A stretch of DNA of 55,332 nucleotides from Spirochaetes bacterium RBG_16_49_21 (GTDB lineage Bacteria; Spirochaetota; UBA4802; UBA5550): the NCBI GenBank assembly GCA_001829495.1, contig MIBJ01000055.1:3498-58829 (forward strand), read 5' to 3'. Position 1 is the first letter of the stretch. Every line of letters begins with the position of its first letter. Positions 44,012 through 53,726 of the stretch are shown here, piece by piece. Position numbers and translations under genes: made by a program. The notes under the pieces were generated by a model. The model saw only the letters and a list, made by a program, of their open reading frames with translations, made no database searches and was not told the DNA's origin.

Positions 44012-45463
44012 TTATGGGAAATTAATACTCGTATTATTCAAGGGATCTTTTCCCGCTCCCCCTATGGATACCGTGACCGGATTGTTGGCATAGGGGGTAA
44101 ATGCGCCGTCTGTGTAAAGCTGGCCGTATGTCGGCGCTCCACTGGATATGTACAGATCATAGCTCCCGGGCATCACATTCTCAATGCTGTAGGACTGGCC
44201 GGCTTCCACCCAGACCGCAAGCTGCGGGATCTTGAAACCGCCCACCTCTCTCGCGTATTCGTCCCATTCGGCGGTAAACGCCGGCGTTGTTGCGCCTGTT
44301 CCTCCGGCAGCACTCGAGCCGTCAAATGAAGCACAGTCAGGATCAGGCGGAGGATTATTGCTCCAGGATGTCGGGAACTTCTGGTTCCAGTCGTATTTGA
44401 ACTTCTCCAGCCTGAGCAGATAGTCCAGATATGCTGATATTTCCTTGCCCAGGTATTGGCCCGGAGCCCGGGGCATGTTGCAGGGGTTGGCCTGCCGCAA
44501 ATTGCCGGGCGCCGGGATCGTATAATTGGCTATAGACGCTGCGTTTGGAATGGCGATCACATGAGCAGCCACTCCGTTATTCGTGCCTCTTATAGAGCCG
44601 GCCAAGCCGGGAACGTACGAACGGGCGACTGTATGGAGATTGCCGCCAATGGTTGTCTCATCAGGCTGTACATCCTGAAGCCAGTCGGAAAAGCCATAGT
44701 AGTGTATATAGCCGAAAATATTATTATTTTTGTTTTCAACTTCAAACTTCTTGATGAAATTCTTAACAACGAAGCGTATCTCCAGCACGGTATAGGGATA
44801 TTTTTTATTGAAGATCATGCCCACCGGCGTGTCCTCGAGGCCTATTATGATCGGAAAAACCCTGTTGTACAAATAGCTCTCATACCGGAGGGGATCATAA
44901 ATGGAATACGCCTGAAACTGATTGAAATTAAAACCGGGAACCGGCCTTTCGGTAAAGGTATCCAGGTAGGTCAACGGGCTCCAGGTTGATTGCGGGAGCC
45001 ACTTTATCGCACCGTCGAAGAGCATCTTGCGCACATATATCAACAGGGCCGGGTATTGCGTCGTGGGCACGTCGTTATTCTCGAGGATTACGCCGGTGCC
45101 GCTGAAAAAGGGCTCGCCGTCGCTTAAGCCCATGGCAAAGGTCTGGCGGATATTGGAGAACTTTTGTTGATGGCCTTTTACATCCAGAAGTCTGAGCTCG
45201 GATACGTCCAGCATGAAGGCCGAAGGGAATACGTCCCCTGCGGGGCTCTGGACGATAACAACAGAGTCGTCCTCCACAAGTGGGTCATTCGCTCTTAAAA
45301 CAGGAATGTTCCATGGCTGGGGGCTGTTAGATTCATACGTGCCCTTGATAACCACTACGAGCCTGTTCGTCTCCAGCTCGCTCAGGAGCGGCATGTCCCC
45401 GCATCCGGCGGCCGACAAACAGAAGAGACTCGCGATAATTACCATCTGCTTGTATAATTTCAT
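44012..45463 (-). CDS. Large lipoprotein, unknown function
   Basis: A 483-residue exported protein. Residues 1-20 are a lipoprotein signal with Cys21 in LSAAGC, a good lipobox. The mature part is mainly beta with many Asn, Pro and Gly residues. It includes MPLLSELETNRLVVVIKGTYES at its start and a Gly/Thr-rich stretch (SSAAGGTGATTPAF, near 390). The C-terminal 60 residues (SIENVMPGSYDLYISSGAPT) look like a small beta-sandwich of the carboxypeptidase-regulatory or Ig kind. I recognise no full-length family. ATG 45463 was chosen over an upstream start five codons earlier because of the signal. Confidence 0.7.
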   Translation of the reverse strand: MKLYKQMVIIASLFCLSAAGCGDMPLLSELETNRLVVVIKGTYESNSPQPWNIPVLRANDPLVEDDSVVIVQSPAGDVFPSAFMLDVSELRLLDVKGHQQKFSNIRQTFAMGLSDGEPFFSGTGVILENNDVPTTQYPALLIYVRKMLFDGAIKWLPQSTWSPLTYLDTFTERPVPGFNFNQFQAYSIYDPLRYESYLYNRVFPIIIGLEDTPVGMIFNKKYPYTVLEIRFVVKNFIKKFEVENKNNNIFGYIHYYGFSDWLQDVQPDETTIGGNLHTVARSYVPGLAGSIRGTNNGVAAHVIAIPNAASIANYTIPAPGNLRQANPCNMPRAPGQYLGKEISAYLDYLLRLEKFKYDWNQKFPTSWSNNPPPDPDCASFDGSSAAGGTGATTPAFTAEWDEYAREVGGFKIPQLAVWVEAGQSYSIENVMPGSYDLYISSGAPTYGQLYTDGAFTPYANNPVTVSIGGAGKDPLNNTSINFP

Positions 45464-45521
45464 ATTACAACCGCGCAAATATTAAGAATGATATGCTAAA
45501 ATCTTGATGGTATTTGATAAT

Positions 45522-45698
45522 CTCTTGCAAAGACGGTAAAAACCCCTTCCCTGACCTCTCCGACCTCTTCCTGCTCACCCCACTCCACCTTGGAGAGGGG
45601 TAAGCAGGAAGAGGCTAATTCCGCGGAAACCATCTCCTCTCTTCCAAGCTTAAATAGGAGAGGGTGCGCAGCGCGCGGGTGAGGTCAGTCTTTGCGAG
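45522..45698. repeat. Inverted-repeat element of about 177 bp
   Basis: The ends CTCTTGCAAAGAC and GTCTTTGCGAG pair with one mismatch. Inside, GACCTC and GAGGTC flanks and two GC-rich hairpins (CTTCCTGCT with AGCAGGAAG) follow the same build as the 3832 and 30346 elements. Confidence 0.75.
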
Positions 45699-45721
45699 AA
45701 ATATTACCCAAAAGCTTAAAA

Positions 45722-46288
45722 TCATATATTAAAATAAAGCTGGATGCCGGAATTCAGAATATGGCCTCCGTTTTTCGAGCCCTTGATAAAACCTTCGTAA
45801 ATATAAAAATAGTCCATGCGCAGGCCGATATTGAATATCCTGCCTGCGGGGAATGATACCTCGAATCCGCACATGAATATCGGGTCCCAGTTACCCACAT
45901 TGTCGGGCTTGATATGCACGTACCCTGCGCCCGCTCCTCCCTTGAACTGGAATCTTATCGGGAAATCAATGGGAAGCTGGAAAAGAAGATTCCCGTAAAC
46001 CGGGATGAACTGGAGCTCGTTCACGCCCTGTGACTTAAACTGCTGATACGATGAATCCACGCCGAATTTTAAATACTGGTACGGAAAGGTGAACCGGGCG
46101 AAAATACCCCCGCCCAGCGCGGTCTCGACCCTGCTCGCGGTGGGTCCCAGCGGCGTTATAATCCCGCCCCAGCCCCCGATCTGAGGCCTTGAAAAATAAT
46201 CCTTTCGTTCCCGGTACGCGAATGCATCCGTACAACAGAGCAGAATAAGAGCGCTGATTATCGCATAAATAATGCCAAGTCTCTTCAT
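45722..46288 (-). CDS. Small outer-membrane beta-barrel-like protein
   Basis: A 188-residue exported protein with a signal peptide of about 25 residues ending near DAFA. The mature part alternates polar and aromatic residues in short strands (YLKFGVDSSYQQFK, IRFQFKGGAGAGYVHI, IFNIGLRMDYFYIYEGF) and ends with a strand closing on Asn-Ile (LNSGIQLYFNI). This is the usual outline of an eight-stranded outer-membrane barrel. The function is unknown. ATG 46288 keeps the signal peptide; no Shine-Dalgarno sequence is clear. Confidence 0.7.
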   Translation of the reverse strand: MKRLGIIYAIISALILLCCTDAFAYRERKDYFSRPQIGGWGGIITPLGPTASRVETALGGGIFARFTFPYQYLKFGVDSSYQQFKSQGVNELQFIPVYGNLLFQLPIDFPIRFQFKGGAGAGYVHIKPDNVGNWDPIFMCGFEVSFPAGRIFNIGLRMDYFYIYEGFIKGSKNGGHILNSGIQLYFNI

Positions 46289-46433
46289 ACACAACTGGTT
46301 TGGTGAGTGATTCGTGGTTATATATATTGTTAATATTTAATCTTAAAACAAGAACTAATACAACATTTGAAACTCATCGCCGGTAAAAAGTTACAGGCGC
46401 CAGACTGCACTGAATAAAAATCACGTATTTATG

Positions 46434-47270
46434 TCAATTAAATAATGCATTGTGATAATTAGACTTATTGCAAAACTCAAACGCGGACTCTCGGTCTTCA
46501 AGGCGGGGCTCGTACTCGACTCTCATGAGATACAGACCGTACGGGGGGGCGGTTAATCCGCTTAACTCGCGGTCACGGCCGGCGATGATTTCTTTTATCG
46601 ATTCCGGATCGCTTTTCTTTTTGTTCATCTCAACCATCGTGCCGACGATTATCCTCACCATATGGTGCAGAAAAGCGTTTCCCGCGATGTCGATCATTAT
46701 AAGGTCGCCGTCCTTCCGGATATCCACTTCTGTAATCCGCCGTACCGTGCTGACGTTCTTGGATTCGCTCTTTTTGCAAAAAGAGGAAAAATCCATTTCC
46801 CCGATAAGATGCCGGGCCGTTTCTATCAGGTATCCGCAATCAAGCCGCTCGTGCACCCACATCGCCCGGTACATCATGAAAGGCGTTCTCATCGGATTGT
46901 TATAGATGCAGTATCGATACCTGCGGCCCACGGCACTGAACCGGGCGTGGAACTCCTTATTTACCCGGTAGGCGTTCTTCACCGCTATGTCGCGGGGAAG
47001 GATGCCGTTCAAGCCGATGCAGATCTTCTGAAGATTCGCGTCCTCCGGCGCATCGCAATGAACCACCTGTCCCATTGCGTGGACGCCGGAATCGGTTCTC
47101 CCTGAAGCAGTGACCCTCGGGGCGACCTTTAACAGAATCCGTATCGCTTTTTCAATCTCTCCCTGTACCGTCCTGCCGCCCTTCTGGATCTGCCACCCGT
47201 TGAAGCCGCTCCCGTCATACTGCACAAGAAGCGCTATCCTTCCTTCAAGGATCCCGTTTCCTGGTTCCAT
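46434..47270 (-). CDS. truA: tRNA pseudouridine synthase A
   Basis: A 278-residue enzyme that makes pseudouridine at positions 38-40 of the tRNA anticodon arm. The catalytic Asp60 lies in ASGRTDSGVHA. ALLVQYDGSGFNGWQ, FHARFSAVGRRYRYCI and NAFLHHMVRIIVG are family blocks. The normal chain ends around YLMRVEYE; here about 20 further residues (ending NKSNYHNALFN) are encoded by the dispersed repeat at 46459, which supplied a new stop. The start overlaps the DUF2225 gene by 37 bases. Confidence 0.95.
   Translation of the reverse strand: MEPGNGILEGRIALLVQYDGSGFNGWQIQKGGRTVQGEIEKAIRILLKVAPRVTASGRTDSGVHAMGQVVHCDAPEDANLQKICIGLNGILPRDIAVKNAYRVNKEFHARFSAVGRRYRYCIYNNPMRTPFMMYRAMWVHERLDCGYLIETARHLIGEMDFSSFCKKSESKNVSTVRRITEVDIRKDGDLIMIDIAGNAFLHHMVRIIVGTMVEMNKKKSDPESIKEIIAGRDRELSGLTAPPYGLYLMRVEYEPRLEDRESAFEFCNKSNYHNALFN
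46459..46478 (+). repeat. Short dispersed motif at the truA 3' end
   Basis: TTAGACTTATTGCAAAACTC, one of the TAGACTTGTTGC family. It lies inside the truA reading frame and encodes part of its extra C-terminal tail. Confidence 0.7.
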
Positions 47271-48112
47271 TCTTCGATCATCGCATTAATTTTATCGTAC
47301 AGATCGCGGGTCTTATCAAGCAGATCGCTCGGTCTGGTCTTCGATGTTTTGCCCGCGCCGAACAACCTGCTCAGGTATCGCTTGCACTTGGCGAAATTTT
47401 CCATTCTCTTGCGCGGATCCTGCTCCTTTGATCCGATCTTCACGGTCAGCACGGCGGTGAGATAGAGGATTCCCTCATATCCCCAGTTCTTGTCCGTATC
47501 CGGACCCATGTTGCCGACCGCATCAACCGGCTCTCCGCCGGTCTGCATTATGTCCAAAACCTTTACGTAGGTCTGGAACGCTTTTTTGTAAAAAAATTCC
47601 GATATTTTTTTATACGATGATGACGGATCATCAGCCGCAAGATCGCCGAAGAGCCAGGCTGCCCTGAGGGAAGAGAGGGCGATCTTGAAGGTCGGAGCCA
47701 CCTTCTTGTTGCGGTAGCTGTAGCAGTCCACCGCGAGCAGGTAGGATGCCGCGCCGATCCTGAGTTCACGATCACCATTGAAATCGATCATGCCGAAAAA
47801 TTTCTTGACGGCGCTTTTTCTGGCTGCGGTCAATTCCCGCAGCTTTTCTATCTCGCCGGGCAGGATGCTGTCAAAATCCTTCGGGTAAGCCGAATAATAA
47901 CAGCTCGGGCACACGCTGACCACGTATGCGAGAGGGTATATCCTCCCGTATTTTTTACTCACATCATAATTCCTTCTCAGCTCGTCGCTCAATTTCCCGG
48001 CTATGAGCCTCCCCCCTCCCGACAGCATATCTTCCCGATGAAACTCAAATGAACATACCGGGCAGACGGAGCTGTTCTTCTGGCGGTAGGTTATTTTTAA
48101 ATCCTTATCCAT
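47234..48112 (-). CDS. DUF2225 zinc-binding-like protein
   Basis: A 292-residue cytoplasmic protein of the DUF2225 kind. Two Cys pairs, C17-x2-C20 (VCPVC) and C68-x2-C71 (VCPSC), should bind one zinc ion. The rest is helical and TPR-like (RAAWLFGDLAADD, FAKCKRYLSRLFG). No function is fixed; the family is common in spirochaetes and Firmicutes. ATG 48112 with GGAG six bases upstream is preferred over a TTG four codons earlier. It lies 84 bases after the penicillin-binding protein gene and overlaps truA. Confidence 0.8.
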   Translation of the reverse strand: MDKDLKITYRQKNSSVCPVCSFEFHREDMLSGGGRLIAGKLSDELRRNYDVSKKYGRIYPLAYVVSVCPSCYYSAYPKDFDSILPGEIEKLRELTAARKSAVKKFFGMIDFNGDRELRIGAASYLLAVDCYSYRNKKVAPTFKIALSSLRAAWLFGDLAADDPSSSYKKISEFFYKKAFQTYVKVLDIMQTGGEPVDAVGNMGPDTDKNWGYEGILYLTAVLTVKIGSKEQDPRKRMENFAKCKRYLSRLFGAGKTSKTRPSDLLDKTRDLYDKINAMIEEWNQETGSLKEG

Positions 48113-48196
48113 ATGCTTCTCCAAAATCCGTCCCGAATCGTGACAACTTCACTGTGCAGATTGATTCAAAAAAAATCAATAAAAATTATATTCAGT

Positions 48197-50044
48197 CTAA
48201 TACTCTTTAAAATACAGGATAATCTCCCCTCCGGTTGTGAGCCTTGATCCGGCCGCGGGGCTCTGGCCGTACACCATGCCGGAGCCGTGTATTGAATACT
48301 GGAGTGAAATCCGCCTCTTCATATCGATGAGCAGCGACAGCGCGTCAGGAAGCCGCATGCCGCTGAAATCGGGCATGGTTGCGCCGTCGAATGCCGCCTT
48401 CCGGCTCTGTTGAGCAGCCGGCTCCCGTGCCGGTATACGCTGCTTCTTCACGCCCCGGCTGATGAGGACCCGATCGATGATGCCGGAAAACACCGGCGTG
48501 GCGATCTGTCCGCCGGAGAGCTTATCTGCCGGATCGTCGATGACGACCAGTATGCACACGTCGGGCTCCGCACAGGGGGCCAGCCCGATGAAGGAGGAGA
48601 GCACCCGGTCGGAATAACCCTTTGCCCTGATGAACTTTTGCGAGGTGCCGGTCTTGCCGGCGACGCAGTAATAGGCCGAGCCTGCCCGCTGCCCGGTTCC
48701 GCCGGTCACCACGCCCCGCATCATCTTTATTGCCTTCGCGCTTATGCTCCTGCTCACGACCCTTCCCCTCTTCCTCGGTACAAACCTCCGGATGAAGGCA
48801 CCGTCCCGGTCCTGTATCGATTCAATTATCGCGGGGGCGATATAGACGCCGCCGTTCGCTATGGCGCAAAATGCGGCAATAAGCTGAAGGGAGGTCACTG
48901 AAATCTCCTGCCCGATCGACATTGAATATTTCGACAACCCCGACCACTCGTCCAACTCCCGCACTATTCCCTCGGATTCGGCCGGGAGCTCCACGCCGGT
49001 TTTCCGGCCGAATCCGAATCTGGCGAGAGTATCGGAGAATTCCTTCTTCGTAACGGCCTTCATCGCCTCGATAACCCCCACATTGCAGGAATGCCGGATG
49101 ATATCATTCATGGTGATCCTGCCGTGTACGCCGGTACAGTTGATCCGCACATCGGCGATATCTATAAATCCCTTGCAGGTATAGTAATTATTCACTATCG
49201 CCGGATGATGCTCGAGCATCGAAATCAGGGAGATGATCTTCATCGTGGAACCGGGCTCAAACGAATCTATGACGGAAAAATTTCTCAGTGAAAATGAGGG
49301 ATAGCTGTAGTAAAAATTGGGATTAAAGGCGGGATATTTTGCGAGCGCCAGTATACGCCCGGTGTTTACTTCAACCACGACCACCGCGCCCTGCCGGGCG
49401 CGGTAGGTGCCGACGGCTTTCTTGATCTCCTGTTCGGCGCAATACTGTATGTACCGGTCCAGGGTGAGCGAGATAGTGTATCCGAAGCCGTCGCCGTTGC
49501 CCGTGGGATTCGAGCCGTGCCGCCGGCCGGAGAGGAGGTCGTCGAAACCGTACTCAATCCCGGCAAGGCCGCTGTTATCGATCCCCACGAATCCGACGAT
49601 ATTCGCCGCCAGCGTTTCATGGGGGTAGACCCGCTGGTATTCCTTTTTAAAATAGAGGCCCGTAATGCCGATTTTCCTGATCCGGTCGGCAAGCGCGTCG
49701 TCCAGCTTGCGCCGTATCCATATAAAACGCTTTTTCTTTTTTAATTTCTGCGTAATTGTATCCGCAGGCATCCGGAGGAGGGAGGATAAAGCCTGAGCCG
49801 CGCGTTCAGGATTCTCGATCTCCTCGGGATTAGCGAAGAGGGAGCTCTTCTCAACGGAGAGCGCCAGGATATATCCGTTTCTGTCCTTAATGGAACCCCG
49901 ATGCGTATGAATTTTTTTATCTTCCGATAGAATAATTCTCGTGGAGAAATTAAGGGTGACAAGCCGTATGATAAACAGGAATGTTAAAACCCCAAAAGCA
50001 AGACCGGTAAGAAAGACACGCCGTTTAAAAACAGATTGATTCAT
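48197..50044 (-). CDS. ftsI: Class B penicillin-binding protein with PASTA domain
   Basis: A 615-residue peptidoglycan transpeptidase. One N-terminal membrane anchor (about 10-30) is followed by a dimerisation/pedestal domain, then the transpeptidase with S266-TMK269, S319-CN321 and K464-TG466. A single PASTA repeat closes the chain (about 553-615, MPDFSGMRLPDAL...GQSPAAGSRL). The GSTMK, HSCNVG and KTGTSQ motifs fit FtsI/PBP3-type septal enzymes more than PBP2, but the exact role is inferred. There is no N-terminal glycosyltransferase. It lies 73 bases after lepB and 84 before the DUF2225 gene. Confidence 0.9.
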   Translation of the reverse strand: MNQSVFKRRVFLTGLAFGVLTFLFIIRLVTLNFSTRIILSEDKKIHTHRGSIKDRNGYILALSVEKSSLFANPEEIENPERAAQALSSLLRMPADTITQKLKKKKRFIWIRRKLDDALADRIRKIGITGLYFKKEYQRVYPHETLAANIVGFVGIDNSGLAGIEYGFDDLLSGRRHGSNPTGNGDGFGYTISLTLDRYIQYCAEQEIKKAVGTYRARQGAVVVVEVNTGRILALAKYPAFNPNFYYSYPSFSLRNFSVIDSFEPGSTMKIISLISMLEHHPAIVNNYYTCKGFIDIADVRINCTGVHGRITMNDIIRHSCNVGVIEAMKAVTKKEFSDTLARFGFGRKTGVELPAESEGIVRELDEWSGLSKYSMSIGQEISVTSLQLIAAFCAIANGGVYIAPAIIESIQDRDGAFIRRFVPRKRGRVVSRSISAKAIKMMRGVVTGGTGQRAGSAYYCVAGKTGTSQKFIRAKGYSDRVLSSFIGLAPCAEPDVCILVVIDDPADKLSGGQIATPVFSGIIDRVLISRGVKKQRIPAREPAAQQSRKAAFDGATMPDFSGMRLPDALSLLIDMKRRISLQYSIHGSGMVYGQSPAAGSRLTTGGEIILYFKEY

Positions 50045-50117
50045 ACAGAACGCAGCGTATTCGTTTTCGCGGCTCCTCCAAAATACTTAGCACCGGCCGC
50101 GGGACCGCCGGCGGCAG

Positions 50118-51212
50118 TCAGCGTATCAGGCCGAATCTGGAAAAGTCAAAATGTAAAATCTGGCTGGTGTTCCAATACAGGAAAAACGCCTTTCCTTTAA
50201 TCCGATAGATGTCAAGATACCCGAAATAGCGGCTGTCCTGGGAATTCTCGCGGTTATCGCCCATGACGACGACTTTTCCGGGAGGCACGATACCCTGAAT
50301 CTCGTTGCTCTTGTCCGGCACAAAATTAAAGGTCCGGGTAGCCCCTTTCACGTATGGCTCCTCCATGGCTTTACCGTTTATATAGACCCTGCCGTTCTTG
50401 ATTGTAAAATCATCGCCCGGCACTGCAATGCACCGCTTGATGTAATCCTTATCCTCGTCATGGGGGGGTCTGAAAATCACTATGTCTCCTCTCCGTATAT
50501 TCCGGATTCCCAGGAACCAGAGATGCAGCGGCTTTTTCATGAACATCATCTCGGGAATAATGGGGCCGTAGGTGATTTTCTCCACAAAGAGGTGGTCCCC
50601 GACTTTGAGCGTATCCTCCATGGAGCCGGTGGGGATATAATACGCCTGGATGGCGTATTGGATGATATGGACTGCCAGGACCAGAGCCACCACAATGGCG
50701 TCAACGAAGTCCCAGATCTTCTTGTAAATGAGGGTCCGCCGGGGAGCCATGTCCTGGAATAAGGAAACCAGACTTGCGCGCTCCTGGTCAGGGAGAAGAG
50801 CCAGAGGGAAGGAGAGTTTGTCGTATTTCTGCCGTATGAGCAGATTCCCGAGTAAATTCTTTTCTAAATAGCTTATATCGGCGACGGGAATCCTCTTTGC
50901 GCCGGATTTATCCTCTACCGTGACGCTTTCGGCAGTGACCAGGATCGATCCGCCCCGGAACCTGATATACTTCACGCTGTTATTCACAAACCGCACGAGG
51001 AACAGGGCGGCGGCAAAACCGCCGATAAAATATATCGGGATGCTGGGAGTCTTCACAAAAGGGATCGCCACGGCAATGAACAGGGCAGAATACACGAACA
51101 GGATCAGATATCCGATCTGTTTTAAAAAAAATTTGACGCTCTCCTTGCCCGCAATGATTGTAAACTTGGAATCCTCAAGAATTGAACCGTCGAACCGGAG
51201 AAACTGAACCAT
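50118..51212 (-). CDS. lepB: Signal peptidase I
   Basis: A 364-residue S26 signal peptidase. The N-terminal 165 residues contain two hydrophobic segments (about 34-52 and 56-75) and a beta-rich PH-like part not found in short LepB forms. A further anchor (about 170-188) precedes catalytic Ser197 (PTGSMED) and Lys259 (YIKRCIAVPGDD). The GDNRENSQDSR box is intact. It removes signal peptides from exported proteins. It is the first gene of a run of four (lepB, PBP, DUF2225, truA). Confidence 0.92.
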   Translation of the reverse strand: MVQFLRFDGSILEDSKFTIIAGKESVKFFLKQIGYLILFVYSALFIAVAIPFVKTPSIPIYFIGGFAAALFLVRFVNNSVKYIRFRGGSILVTAESVTVEDKSGAKRIPVADISYLEKNLLGNLLIRQKYDKLSFPLALLPDQERASLVSLFQDMAPRRTLIYKKIWDFVDAIVVALVLAVHIIQYAIQAYYIPTGSMEDTLKVGDHLFVEKITYGPIIPEMMFMKKPLHLWFLGIRNIRRGDIVIFRPPHDEDKDYIKRCIAVPGDDFTIKNGRVYINGKAMEEPYVKGATRTFNFVPDKSNEIQGIVPPGKVVVMGDNRENSQDSRYFGYLDIYRIKGKAFFLYWNTSQILHFDFSRFGLIR

Positions 51213-51496
51213 GAATATGCTCCTTTACATCGGGCCAAAGACCGTGTGCAATATATAGTATTACTTCGTATTTTTTGCGTGCTTAGCGTAAATTTTCCAA
51301 AAGGGTGCAGGGGCGAAGCCCCTGCAAAAGCCCCCGCAGGGGCCTCCCCTGCGACAGTTGGGTTGAGGGCGAAGCCCTCATTATGCTTTTAATACCGTCA
51401 TCGCGAGCGAAGCGCGGCGATCTGCTCATAAAATGTATTGCATTTATAACAGCGCGTATATAAAATAGGCCGAACTATGTCCACAACTTTTTTTAT
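51213..51496. other. Repeat-bearing divergent spacer
   Basis: Between lepB and the helicase-domain gene. It contains hairpins GCAGGGGCGAAGCCCCTGC (51307-51325), GCCCCCGCAGGGGC and GAGGGCGAAGCCCTC (51365-51379), then a CATCGCGAGCGAAGCGCGG string related to the element at 36963. No promoter stands out. Confidence 0.65.
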
Positions 51497-53359
51497 ATGA
51501 AAGAAATAAGCGAAACCATAAAGAAAATGTCCGCCGAGGAGCTTCAAAACCTGGCAGCCCGGCTTAAGCTCAAAACCAAATCGAAGAAGGACCTGATAGG
51601 AACGTTGCTCACGGTGACCGGGTTGGATGCCCTTCTTAAGAATTTTGACACGAACAGCCTCAGGGTTCTCAAAGCTGTGTACGCCTCTCCTGAGGGAATC
51701 ACCTTCGCGCAGATACAGAAGGAGCTCAAAATAGAAATCCAGATTATTGAAAAAATAACCGGCGATCTCGCGCGGAATCTGCTCATCTACCTCATAAAAA
51801 ACCGCCAGATGCTCAACACCAAGCAGGACAAGGCGTACGGGATCTCCGAAATCGGGGAATTACTCCACCTGACGGATCCGAGAGCCTTGATGGACAGGCT
51901 CCATAAAAATTTCCTGAATCTTGAGATGCAGAAACAGATTCATGACCCGAATAAAATCATGCGGGACAAGGACATACGAGAATTACTACAATTCATGGCG
52001 GAATCGGGATGTATCGTATCCCTCGATGCAGCGAAGGAAAAACTCCCGCTCCGATTCGCCGACAAAATATTATCATCCCTGCTGCATCAAAACATGATAT
52101 ACCTGTATCACGCGTATCAGCCTGAATTCAACACCTTCCTTATTTTAAGCGAGAAGATAGGCCCCTCTATAGCCGGGATCCCGTATCATGTCCCCGACCG
52201 GAAGCATATCCAGGTGCGCAACCGCTATTATCTATTGAACAATCTCCTGCACGCGTACGACGTCATATCCACGTTCGGATTGTTTCTCACAAAACAGATG
52301 GAATTCAGGAAAATCGACATACGGAGAATAGCGGATTCCATGCTTCCTCTAAAAGATGTCGACGGCAATGACCTCCCTTCAGAAAATCTGGCCCAGCTTT
52401 CCATGTTTCTCCTCAACAGGCTCAAGTGCCTGAAACTGAACAAGGACATAGCCGGCATATCCCTTGCGGAGCTGCGGGACGACCCGGAGCAGCCCTTTGC
52501 GCTTTTGATTAGAATTCTGAAATGCGTGGATGATTCCCCCGCCGATGACCCGTCTTTTGCGCCGCCTTTCGACATGCCGTCTTATGAGTTCAGTAAAACA
52601 ATAATCAAGCTGCTCCATAAGATGAAATCGGTCTTCTACCGCCACGCGATGATCGCCCTGCTCACCAAGTCCATCTCGGAAAAGGATGAGCGATCATACG
52701 CAGGCAGCATCATGTATATCAATGATGAGACGGAACGTATCTGGACGGCAATGAATTTTCTATGCATCGCGGGCGTTATCGACGTCACCGCGGACAAGAT
52801 AACCCTGTCCGATATCGGCAGGCACCTGGCGAATCACATGCTCAAAGCGCATGCGGCGGAACATACAGAGCCCATACGGAAAAGCATTTACATAAATCCC
52901 GATTTCACGCTCGTGCTACCGACCCAGGAAATCGCCTCGGACACGCTCTATCACCTAATGACCCACACGGATATCGTGAAGAATGACCTCATACTCAATG
53001 CGGTCATCACCCGGTCATCCATCGTGAGGGCACAAAAGCGGGGGATGTCGCTCGCCACCTTCCTCATGACACTGGAATCGAATTCCAAAAACGATCTGCC
53101 GCAGAATCTTGATTTCCTGTTGCGCGAGTGGTCGAATCAGACTATCATGGTAAAAATCTCCCATACCATACTCCTGAAGACGAGCCATTCGGAATTCATC
53201 GATGAGCTGCTCCTCGGCATCGCCAAAGACGGCATTGTTGAACGGATCTCCGGTACGCACGCGCTCATAAGAAAAGATTATATCGATGAAATTATCAAGA
53301 TAGCGAGGAAAAAAGACGCGGTCATATCGCTCTTCAACGAGCTGGAAGAAGAAAACTGA
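51497..53359 (+). CDS. Protein with helicase-associated (Helicase_C_3-like) domain
   Basis: A 620-residue soluble protein. A region at about 465-560 matches the XPB/Ssl2-type N-terminal or helicase-associated domain (INPDFTLVLPTQEI, RSSIVRAQKRGMSLATFL, LPQNLDFLLREW). The N-terminus has an SAP/Rho-like helix pair (SAEELQNLAARLKLKTKSKK) that often binds nucleic acid, followed by several winged-helix-like segments. No Walker A or DEAD/DEXH box is present, so it is not a helicase by itself. It may be a DNA-binding partner in repair or transcription. No Shine-Dalgarno sequence is visible. The 90-residue gene converges on it. Confidence 0.75.
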   Translation: MKEISETIKKMSAEELQNLAARLKLKTKSKKDLIGTLLTVTGLDALLKNFDTNSLRVLKAVYASPEGITFAQIQKELKIEIQIIEKITGDLARNLLIYLIKNRQMLNTKQDKAYGISEIGELLHLTDPRALMDRLHKNFLNLEMQKQIHDPNKIMRDKDIRELLQFMAESGCIVSLDAAKEKLPLRFADKILSSLLHQNMIYLYHAYQPEFNTFLILSEKIGPSIAGIPYHVPDRKHIQVRNRYYLLNNLLHAYDVISTFGLFLTKQMEFRKIDIRRIADSMLPLKDVDGNDLPSENLAQLSMFLLNRLKCLKLNKDIAGISLAELRDDPEQPFALLIRILKCVDDSPADDPSFAPPFDMPSYEFSKTIIKLLHKMKSVFYRHAMIALLTKSISEKDERSYAGSIMYINDETERIWTAMNFLCIAGVIDVTADKITLSDIGRHLANHMLKAHAAEHTEPIRKSIYINPDFTLVLPTQEIASDTLYHLMTHTDIVKNDLILNAVITRSSIVRAQKRGMSLATFLMTLESNSKNDLPQNLDFLLREWSNQTIMVKISHTILLKTSHSEFIDELLLGIAKDGIVERISGTHALIRKDYIDEIIKIARKKDAVISLFNELEEEN

Positions 53360-53374
53360 TCCGCCGGACTACAG

Positions 53375-53647
53375 CTAATCCTTTGTCACTTCGATGACGT
53401 TTTTTACTTTCCAGCTCATGTACTGCTGCAGGGCTTTTATGGTGCTCTCCCTGACGAAAAAGAGCTTGTCGTTCAACTTCACCAGCGCGCCCCGGTAATG
53501 GGTATACTTCAACTGATGATCGATCCATCCCAGCAATTCGACCTTCTTCCAGTTAGTCGTTGTCCGGAGGACCGGGAGCTTGCTTAAATAGAGTTCGCGT
53601 ATCTTGCCGTTCTGCACGGCATCAGCTAATATTGATTCCCATTCCAT
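53375..53647 (-). CDS. Small protein, unknown function
   Basis: A 90-residue soluble protein without signal peptide or membrane helix. It has a mixed alpha-beta look and is rich in Lys, Trp and Tyr, with no recognised domain. No clear Shine-Dalgarno sequence precedes ATG 53647. It lies 79 bases downstream of the coiled-coil gene on the same strand. Coding status rests on residue composition and on its fit in the gap. Confidence 0.5.
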   Translation of the reverse strand: MEWESILADAVQNGKIRELYLSKLPVLRTTTNWKKVELLGWIDHQLKYTHYRGALVKLNDKLFFVRESTIKALQQYMSWKVKNVIEVTKD

Positions 53648-53726
53648 ATTTTTCTAGCGCAGACCAGGTTTAGAATCGTTCATATGCCGGATATTCATTC
53701 TCTATGATTCGGAAAACGGCGGTGCC

